Source: Limimaricola sp.
GTDB taxonomy: Bacteria > Pseudomonadota > Alphaproteobacteria > Rhodobacterales > Rhodobacteraceae
NCBI RefSeq assembly: GCF_016125575.1
Contig: NZ_WGLM01000004.1
Coordinates: 870,501 to 934,500 of the forward strand
Reading direction: 5' to 3'
Length of the DNA stretch: 64,000 nt
The position numbers and the translations under genes are program-made. Shown piece by piece: positions 57,398 to 64,000 of this stretch (position 1 is its first letter; every line of letters begins with the position of its first letter). The notes under the pieces are model-generated. The model saw only the letters and a program-made list of their open reading frames with translations, was not told the origin of the DNA and made no database searches.

Positions 57398-57711
57398 GGA
57401 TGCACCATGAAAAAGCCCAGCTGCATCAGTTGCTGGCCCAGCCAGAGCCGCAGCCCCGGAGGCGGCGGCGTGTCGCGCCCCCGCGCGAAGCGCGGATCGG
57501 CGGCAAGTTGAACCAGCGTGGCACGTGGCCGGTCCGCCGGGGCCTGTGGCATGGCCGGCTGATCGACCGCCTCGGGCAGGCGATGCGGATCGGGCATCAG
57601 CCGCAATTGCGCGGGCTGGTGCCGTCTGGCGGGCAAGCGATCACCGGCGGGATGAGGGCCGACGGCGCCGCGACCGGTCGGATGACCGGCAACGAAAACG
57701 AAGGGTAACAT
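57382..57711 (-). CDS. Hypothetical Pro-rich protein (109 residues)
   Basis: The frame begins MLPFVFVAGHPTGRGAVG and ends GLRLWLGQQLMQLGFFMVHP plus a short basic tail. The last 30 residues look like a genuine amphipathic helix; the rest is Pro/Arg-rich, as seen in accidental frames of GC-rich DNA. An AGGAA site lies 9 bp before the ATG. I do not recognise a family. Confidence 0.4.
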   Translation of the reverse strand: MLPFVFVAGHPTGRGAVGPHPAGDRLPARRHQPAQLRLMPDPHRLPEAVDQPAMPQAPADRPRATLVQLAADPRFARGRDTPPPPGLRLWLGQQLMQLGFFMVHPRRPG

Positions 57712-57948
57712 CGGAAGTGTTCCTGACGATGGAGAGAAGGATGCGCGGGGACATGGCCCGGCGCGGGCATGCTGCGGCTCTGCTTCAGCAGAGAATGATG
57801 GTTCCTTGGTTCATTGCAGCCTCCTTCGTCAGCGCGACTTGCGCAGCGGGTGAAGAGCAAATACGTGCACGGGGTCGGTCTTGCAAAGCCTGTTTTCGGC
57901 CCGTCCCAGTATATTCACGCGGGCGTGACTTTTTTGCCAAGGCCTCGC
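57712..57948. other. Gene-free leader region before the groE promoter
   Basis: No conserved coding frame is seen; the start-rich frames here have no recognisable similarity. The stretch separates the hypothetical minus-strand gene from the groESL promoter. Confidence 0.45.
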
Positions 57949-57977
57949 TTGACAGCTCTTCTGGCGACGCCTATCTG
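57949..57977 (+). promoter_or_regulatory. sigma70 promoter of groESL
   Basis: TTGACA at 57949-57954, a 17-bp spacer and TATCTG at 57972-57977. The predicted start, near 57984, lies at the edge of CIRCE. Confidence 0.7.
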
Positions 57978-57984
57978 CCTGCTG

Positions 57985-58011
57985 TTAGCACTCGACCACA
58001 GAGAGTGCCAA
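57985..58011 (+). promoter_or_regulatory. CIRCE operator (HrcA site)
   Basis: TTAGCACTC, nine bases, GAGTGCCAA. This matches the CIRCE inverted repeat with one change in the second arm (C for T). HrcA binding here represses groESL until heat shock. Confidence 0.92.
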
Positions 58012-58059
58012 CACCCCGCATCGCGGGGCGCAGAAACGCTAACGCAAGGAGCTGCAAGA

Positions 58060-58374
58060 ATGGCTTTCAAACCGCTGCACGATCGCGTGCTGGTTCGCCG
58101 GGTCGAAGGTGAAGAAAAGACCAAGGGTGGTCTGATCATTCCCGACACCGCCAAGGAAAAGCCCGCCGAGGGTGAAGTTGTTGCCTGCGGCGACGGCGCC
58201 CGCAAGGATTCGGGCGAATTGATCCCGATGGCCGTGAATGTCGGCGACCGCATCCTGTTCGGCAAATGGTCGGGCACCGAGGTCACCGTCGACGGCGAGG
58301 AAATGCTGATCATGAAGGAAAGCGATATCCTCGGGATCATCTCGTCGAAGGGCGCGTCGGCCAAAGCCGCCTGA
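58060..58374 (+). CDS. groES: Co-chaperonin GroES
   Basis: A 104-residue lid of the GroEL chamber. It shows [14 protein letters not shown] and the mobile-loop region [20 protein letters not shown] at 58060 has AAGGAG upstream. It is followed by groEL 54 bp later. Confidence 0.97.
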   Translation: MAFKPLHDRVLVRRVEGEEKTKGGLIIPDTAKEKPAEGEVVACGDGARKDSGELIPMAVNVGDRILFGKWSGTEVTVDGEEMLIMKESDILGIISSKGASAKAA

Positions 58375-60075
<1,701 letters not shown>

Positions 60076-60101
60076 GCTGTCCCGTCGCTGACGGACTGCG
60101 G

Positions 60102-60132
60102 AAAGGGGGCCCTTGGGCCCCCTTTCTTTTTT
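60102..60132 (+). terminator. Intrinsic terminator of groESL
   Basis: A perfect 11-bp stem AAAGGGGGCCC / GGGCCCCCTTT (60102-60112 with 60115-60125), a two-base loop and a TTTTTT tract. Confidence 0.92.
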
Positions 60133-60214
60133 GGCGGGTCGTAATTGGTCACGACCAATCGAGGCGTCGCGCAACTGATCTTGTGCGGAGCCATGCAAGG
60201 CGCGAGAAGCATGC

Positions 60215-61081
60215 ATGCGCCTTGCCCTGATGATCCTTGCCGCGCTGATCGCGCTAGCGGCCAACTCGGTCCTTATCCGCCTCGCCGTTGTCGAATACGG
60301 GGCCGATCCTGCTGCCTTCGGCGTGGTCCGGGTGGCGGCAGGGGCAATGGCGCTGGCGCTGCTGATGTGGGGCAGCGGACGGCGCTGGCCGCCGATGGCG
60401 ACGGGCCGCAGGTTGGCCGGGGCGGGAATGCTGGCGCTTTACGTCGCGGGATTCTCGCTGGCCTACCGGACGCTCGATGCGGGGCTGGGTGCGCTGCTGC
60501 TGTTCGGTGCGGTGCAAATGACGGTTTTTGCGGTTGTCGTCGCGCGCGGCGAAGCGGTGCCGCCGCGGCGCTGGATCGGCGCAGGCATCGCGTTTGCGGG
60601 CCTCTTGGTGCTGCTCTGGCCCGGCGGCACAACGGGGCATGTTGCGCTACGTGATGCTTTGGCAATGCTTGTCGCTGGCGGGGCTTGGGGCATCTACACC
60701 TTGCTGGGCCGTGGCGGGGCCGATCCGGTGCCGGCGACCGCCGCCAATTTCGTGTTGGCCCTGCCACTGGTCCTGCCGCTTTGGGCGCTGGCGGGTCATG
60801 GCCTGTCATTTCCGGCACTGGGGCTGGCCGTAACCTCGGGCGCGGTGACGTCGGGTCTGGGTTACGTGCTGTTCTACAGCATCGTTGCGCGGATCGACGC
60901 GACGCTGGCCGGGATTGCGCAACTGTCCGTTCCGGTCATTGCCACGCTGGGCGGCCTTGCCCTGATCGGAGAGCCGGTCACGCTGAGGCTGGTCCTTGCC
61001 GGGGCGATGGTTCTGGGCGGCATCGGTTTTTCGATCCGCCGCGGCGGTGCTCAGCGCAGGATCGGCTCGAGCGGGTCGTAG
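60215..61081 (+). CDS. EamA/DMT-family transporter
   Basis: A 288-residue protein with ten predicted helices in two EamA halves (first half 1-130, second 145-280). The repeat ends are at GAGIAFAGLLVLLWPGG and GAMVLGGIGFSIRR. Substrate unknown; relatives export amino acids or metabolites. ATG at 60215. Its last 31 bases overlap the convergent NUDIX gene. Confidence 0.88.
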   Translation: MRLALMILAALIALAANSVLIRLAVVEYGADPAAFGVVRVAAGAMALALLMWGSGRRWPPMATGRRLAGAGMLALYVAGFSLAYRTLDAGLGALLLFGAVQMTVFAVVVARGEAVPPRRWIGAGIAFAGLLVLLWPGGTTGHVALRDALAMLVAGGAWGIYTLLGRGGADPVPATAANFVLALPLVLPLWALAGHGLSFPALGLAVTSGAVTSGLGYVLFYSIVARIDATLAGIAQLSVPVIATLGGLALIGEPVTLRLVLAGAMVLGGIGFSIRRGGAQRRIGSSGS

Positions 61082-61512
61082 GCCGGCGCGCCCGGGTCGC
61101 GCCAGGCCACGGCGGCAAGGCTGTCAGGCTTGACCCGCAGTGCCGCCATCTGCGCCCGCGTGACCCAGCGACGCATGCTGACCACGCCCTCGGGATCTGT
61201 CCAGTCGCCATCAGGATCGCCCTTCAACAGGCGGCAGCGAAAGTAGATGTCGACCTGGTGAAACGGGCCGGTCGGATCATGGAATTCATTGACGAGGCAG
61301 GGCGCGCCGACCGCCACGTCAAGGCCGGTTTCCTCATGAACCTCGCGCCGCAGGTTGTCGGGCAGCGAGGCATGCGGTTCGACCCCGCCGCCGGGCGCAC
61401 ACCACAAGTGGCTGCGCCCTTTCCAGGCATTGACCAGTAACAGCCGACCTTCGCGCAAGATGATCGCACGGGTGGCAAGACGAACGGGCGGTTGTCGCGA
61501 CGCGGCAGGCAT
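61051..61512 (-). CDS. NUDIX hydrolase with altered Nudix box
   Basis: A 153-residue pyrophosphohydrolase-fold protein. The Nudix box is GGVEPHASLPDN then LRREVHEETGL. The REVHEETG core is intact, but the first Glu of the consensus (Gx5E) is Ala in this protein. The metal-binding glutamates in the core remain, so activity is still possible. ATG at 61512 (MPAASRQPP). Confidence 0.85.
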   Translation of the reverse strand: MPAASRQPPVRLATRAIILREGRLLLVNAWKGRSHLWCAPGGGVEPHASLPDNLRREVHEETGLDVAVGAPCLVNEFHDPTGPFHQVDIYFRCRLLKGDPDGDWTDPEGVVSMRRWVTRAQMAALRVKPDSLAAVAWRDPGAPAYDPLEPILR

Positions 61513-61600
61513 AGCGCCCAACCTGCCGCGCGGGCCCGTGGGGTGCAAGCCGTGAATGCCCGCTGTCAACCGGCCCGGTCTGCGTGTTAGATCGCTGTTC

Positions 61601-62338
61601 ATGAAACCCGTCGCCCAGGTCAGCGCGCGCCTGTTGCCCGTTCCCGAAAAGCATGCCGCCGCGCCCGAGCGCGACGCGGTGGTGCTGTTGCATGGGCTGG
61701 GCCGCACACAAGCGTCGTTCACGCTGATGCAACAGGCGCTGGAGGACGCGGGCTATTGCGTCGTCAATTCCGGCTATCGCTCGCGCGAGGCGCATGTCGA
61801 GACGCTGGCCGACAGTACCCTGCCGCGCGACGTGGCCGCCTGCGGCGACCGGCGCGTGAACTTCGTCACCCACTCGATGGGAGCTATCGTCCTGCGCGCT
61901 TGGCTAGCACGGCACCGCCCGGCGCGAATGGGCCGCGTGGTGATGCTGGCGCCGCCAAATGGCGGCTCGGAACTGGTGGACGCGGTGGCGGGTCTGACGC
62001 TGTTCGGCTGGATCCTTGGCCCCGCGGGATTGCAATTGCGCACCGGCAAGGAAGGGTTGCCGCGGCAATTGCCCGATCCTGACTATGCTGTCGGCATCAT
62101 CGCCGGAGACATGAGCCTGAACCCGGTCTTTTCGGCCGTGATCGGCGAACCGAACGACGGCAAGGTCTCGGTCGCCTCGACACGGCTCAGCGGCATGACC
62201 GATCACCTTGTCCTGCCGGTCAACCACACATGGATAATGATGAACCCGCTGGTCATCGCGCAGGTGCGGGCATTCCTTGCCACGGGCCGGTTCGACCGGG
62301 CGCTCACCCTGCGCAACGTCATCTTCCCGCCGGGCTGA
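61601..62338 (+). CDS. Lipase-like alpha/beta hydrolase
   Basis: A 245-residue protein with [14 protein letters not shown] (oxyanion region) and the nucleophile motif [10 protein letters not shown] near residue 86, then [12 protein letters not shown]. The pattern is that of triacylglycerol lipases and PGAP1-like esterases. A likely catalytic His is in PVNHTWIMM. No signal peptide is clear. ATG at 61601. Confidence 0.84.
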   Translation: MKPVAQVSARLLPVPEKHAAAPERDAVVLLHGLGRTQASFTLMQQALEDAGYCVVNSGYRSREAHVETLADSTLPRDVAACGDRRVNFVTHSMGAIVLRAWLARHRPARMGRVVMLAPPNGGSELVDAVAGLTLFGWILGPAGLQLRTGKEGLPRQLPDPDYAVGIIAGDMSLNPVFSAVIGEPNDGKVSVASTRLSGMTDHLVLPVNHTWIMMNPLVIAQVRAFLATGRFDRALTLRNVIFPPG

Positions 62339-62342
62339 GGCA

Positions 62343-62406
62343 GGGGGGCGCTGCCCCCCTCGGCCATGCGGCCTTCACCCCCCGGGATATTTGCAAGGCA
62401 AAGGCG
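62343..62406 (+). repeat. Dispersed palindromic element, copy D, lipase-purK gap
   Basis: GGGGGGCGCTGCCCCCC hairpin at 62343-62359, a CGGCCATGCGGCC palindrome, a C-run, GGGATATTTG and AAGGCAAAGGC. It lies between the convergent lipase-like gene and purK. Its tail is nearly the same as that of copy A in xdhB. Confidence 0.75.
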
Positions 62407-62421
62407 GGCAGGTGGGGTTCG

Positions 62422-63486
62422 TCAGGGCCTGACGATGCGGTTGACATGGCCCATCTTGCGGCCCGGCCGCGCCTCTGCCTTGCCATAGAGGTGGATCGCG
62501 GCGCCCTCGGCGGCGAGTTCCGGAAGGCGGGCGATGTCGTCGCCGATCAGGTTTTCCATCTGCACGTCGGCGAGGCGCGTGCCGTCGCCCAGCGGCCAGC
62601 CCGCGATCGCGCGGATATGCTGTTCGAACTGGTCGATCAGGCAGCCGTTCTGCGTCCAGTGGCCGGAATTGTGAACCCGCGGCGCGAATTCGTTGACCAC
62701 GAGGCCGTCGGGCGTCACGAAAAGCTCTACCCCCATGACCCCGACGTAATCGAGCGCGTTCAGCATCCGTGCCGCGATAAGGACGGCATCCGAGCGTAGC
62801 GCGGCCGAGATACGGGCGGGCACCGTCGTGGTGCGCAGGATGCCGTCGCGGTGCAAGTTTTCGCCGGGGTCGAAACAGGCGACAGCCCCGTCAAGCCCGC
62901 GGGCGCCGATCACCGAGATCTCGGCCCGGAATGGCACGAAGCCTTCGAGGATCGCAGGCGCGCCTTTCAGCGAAGCGAGGGCGTTTGGCGCGTCATCCGG
63001 CGCCATGATCCGCGCCTGTCCCTTTCCGTCATACCCCAGCCGGCGGGTCTTGAGGATGGCGGGCGTACCGATTTCGTCCAGCGCGATGGCAAGGCTGGCG
63101 GCATCTTCGACCGCGGCAAAAGGCGCGGTGGCAAGGCCAAGGTCCTGAAGAAAGGTCTTTTCGGTCAGACGGTCCTGAGAGGTGGCCAAGGCCCGGCGGC
63201 CGGGCCGGATCGGACGGGTGGCCTCGAGCAGGTCGAGCGCGGCGGTAGGCACGTTCTCGAACTCGTAGGTGATGACGTCGACACTGGCGGCGAAGGCGGC
63301 CAGCGCCTTGGCATCGTCATAGGGGGCGGTCGTCAGGGCATGGGCCACATCGGCCGCGGGTGCCGCACCGGGCTCGAATATGTGGGTGCGATAGCCCAGT
63401 CGGGCCGCCGCGACAGACAGCATCCGGCCCAGCTGACCGCCGCCGAGGATGCCGATGGTCGCGCCTTGGGCCAGCGTCTCAGTCAT
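62422..63486 (-). CDS. purK: 5-(carboxyamino)imidazole ribonucleotide synthase
   Basis: A 354-residue ATP-grasp enzyme converting AIR to N5-CAIR in purine synthesis. The start has [27 protein letters not shown] and [13 protein letters not shown] are diagnostic. ATG at 63486 overlaps the end of purE by 8 bp. Confidence 0.96.
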   Translation of the reverse strand: MTETLAQGATIGILGGGQLGRMLSVAAARLGYRTHIFEPGAAPAADVAHALTTAPYDDAKALAAFAASVDVITYEFENVPTAALDLLEATRPIRPGRRALATSQDRLTEKTFLQDLGLATAPFAAVEDAASLAIALDEIGTPAILKTRRLGYDGKGQARIMAPDDAPNALASLKGAPAILEGFVPFRAEISVIGARGLDGAVACFDPGENLHRDGILRTTTVPARISAALRSDAVLIAARMLNALDYVGVMGVELFVTPDGLVVNEFAPRVHNSGHWTQNGCLIDQFEQHIRAIAGWPLGDGTRLADVQMENLIGDDIARLPELAAEGAAIHLYGKAEARPGRKMGHVNRIVRP

Positions 63487-63961
63487 CTGTCGGAACCTCG
63501 GGGATCGAGGCGGACAGTGCCGCGCGCCATGCATCCAGGCGGGTGGCAAGCGCCGGATCGTTCAGCGCAAGGATTGCCGCGGCCATCAGGCCAGCATTGG
63601 CCGCACCGCCGATCGCCATGGTGGCGACCGGATAGCCCTTGGGCATCTGAACGATGGAATAGAGCGAATCGACGCCGGAAAGCGCCTTGGTCTGTACCGG
63701 CACACCGATCACCGGAAGCCGGGTCTTGGATGCCATCATGCCCGGCAGGTGCGCCGCCCCGCCGGCCCCGGCGATGATCACCTTAAGCCCGCGATCCACC
63801 GCCGCATGGCCATAATCCCACAGCCGGTCGGGGGTGCGGTGGGCCGAGACGATGCGCGTCTCGTAGGGCACCGCCAGTTCGTCGAGGATCTCGGCCGCGG
63901 CGCGCAAGGTCGGCCAGTCAGACTGGCTTCCCATGATGATGCCGACCTGGGCTATGCTCAT
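63479..63961 (-). CDS. purE: 5-(carboxyamino)imidazole ribonucleotide mutase
   Basis: A 160-residue class I PurE converting N5-CAIR to CAIR. It shows [11 protein letters not shown], the SAHRTPDR loop and [11 protein letters not shown]. First gene of purEK; ATG at 63961 follows GGGGAG. The promoter probably lies beyond the right edge. Confidence 0.96.
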   Translation of the reverse strand: MSIAQVGIIMGSQSDWPTLRAAAEILDELAVPYETRIVSAHRTPDRLWDYGHAAVDRGLKVIIAGAGGAAHLPGMMASKTRLPVIGVPVQTKALSGVDSLYSIVQMPKGYPVATMAIGGAANAGLMAAAILALNDPALATRLDAWRAALSASIPEVPTDD

Positions 63962-64000
63962 CGCCGCTCCCCCTCGTCAAGGAAGCGGCACCATAGCAGG

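Overview
The window reads as a GC-rich alphaproteobacterial chromosome, most likely Rhodobacterales (Roseobacter/Rhodobacter group). The signs are ATGA-overlapped gene pairs, frequent GTG and TTG starts, short HisG with HisZ, a class II (B12) ribonucleotide reductase, homospermidine synthase, a separate atpHAGDC cluster, a CIRCE-controlled groESL, and small families common in that order (DUF1489, DUF2125, TIGR01459, H-type lectin, Hint). This placement is an inference from gene content; no rRNA or tRNA gene was recognised. Almost the whole window is housekeeping sequence. No prophage, insertion sequence, CRISPR array or integron was seen.

Layout. 1-5 kb: start of a sulfide:quinone oxidoreductase-like gene (minus strand) behind an FNR-type box, then the xanthine dehydrogenase operon xdhA-xdhB-xdhC. 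5-13 kb (plus): dnaE-slyX, then hisS-hisZ-hisG and a 44-residue basic protein. 13-19 kb: an acyl-CoA ligase, a DUF1489 protein, nrdJ, and a drug-efflux MFS gene with a MarR regulator. 19-24 kb: an LpxR-like outer membrane lipid A deacylase, a Hint-domain protein, an unrecognised GT-B-like gene, and rpsD. 24-31 kb: a secreted HExxH protein, homospermidine synthase, hisC-tyrC, a DUF2125 protein and a ChaC-like cyclotransferase. 31-35 kb: a TolQ/MotA-like plus OmpA/MotB-like pair with a very long coiled coil. 35-39 kb: clpA, gloB and a methyltransferase. 39-44 kb: the F1 ATP synthase operon. 44-51 kb: H-type lectin, prs, small enzymes, threonine aldolase, and the HAD-maoC-ribF-ycgN cluster. 51-56 kb: a COG4280-like membrane protein with a small partner, then a Pho box and pstS-pstC-pstA-pstB. 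56-60 kb: manganese pyrophosphatase and groES-groEL. 60-64 kb: an EamA transporter, a NUDIX enzyme, a lipase-like hydrolase, and purE-purK.

How the genes connect. PRPP is made by prs and used by hisG; PurE and PurK act further down the purine pathway, whose first step also uses PRPP. PpaC returns phosphate from pyrophosphate next to the high-affinity phosphate importer. HisC and TyrC are translationally coupled, which suggests the aminotransferase may also serve aromatic amino acid synthesis. XDH feeds on purines.

The most unusual features are these: (1) a dispersed GC-rich palindromic element of about 60 bp with four clear copies, one of them translated in frame inside xdhB; (2) a block of atypical codon use and extra length inside hisS; (3) the stator-like pair with a roughly 480-residue periplasmic coiled coil; (4) an unassigned secreted protein with gluzincin-like metal ligands; and (5) well-formed regulatory sites (FNR box, CIRCE, Pho box, a 14-bp palindrome before hss, and an 11-bp inverted repeat before maoC).
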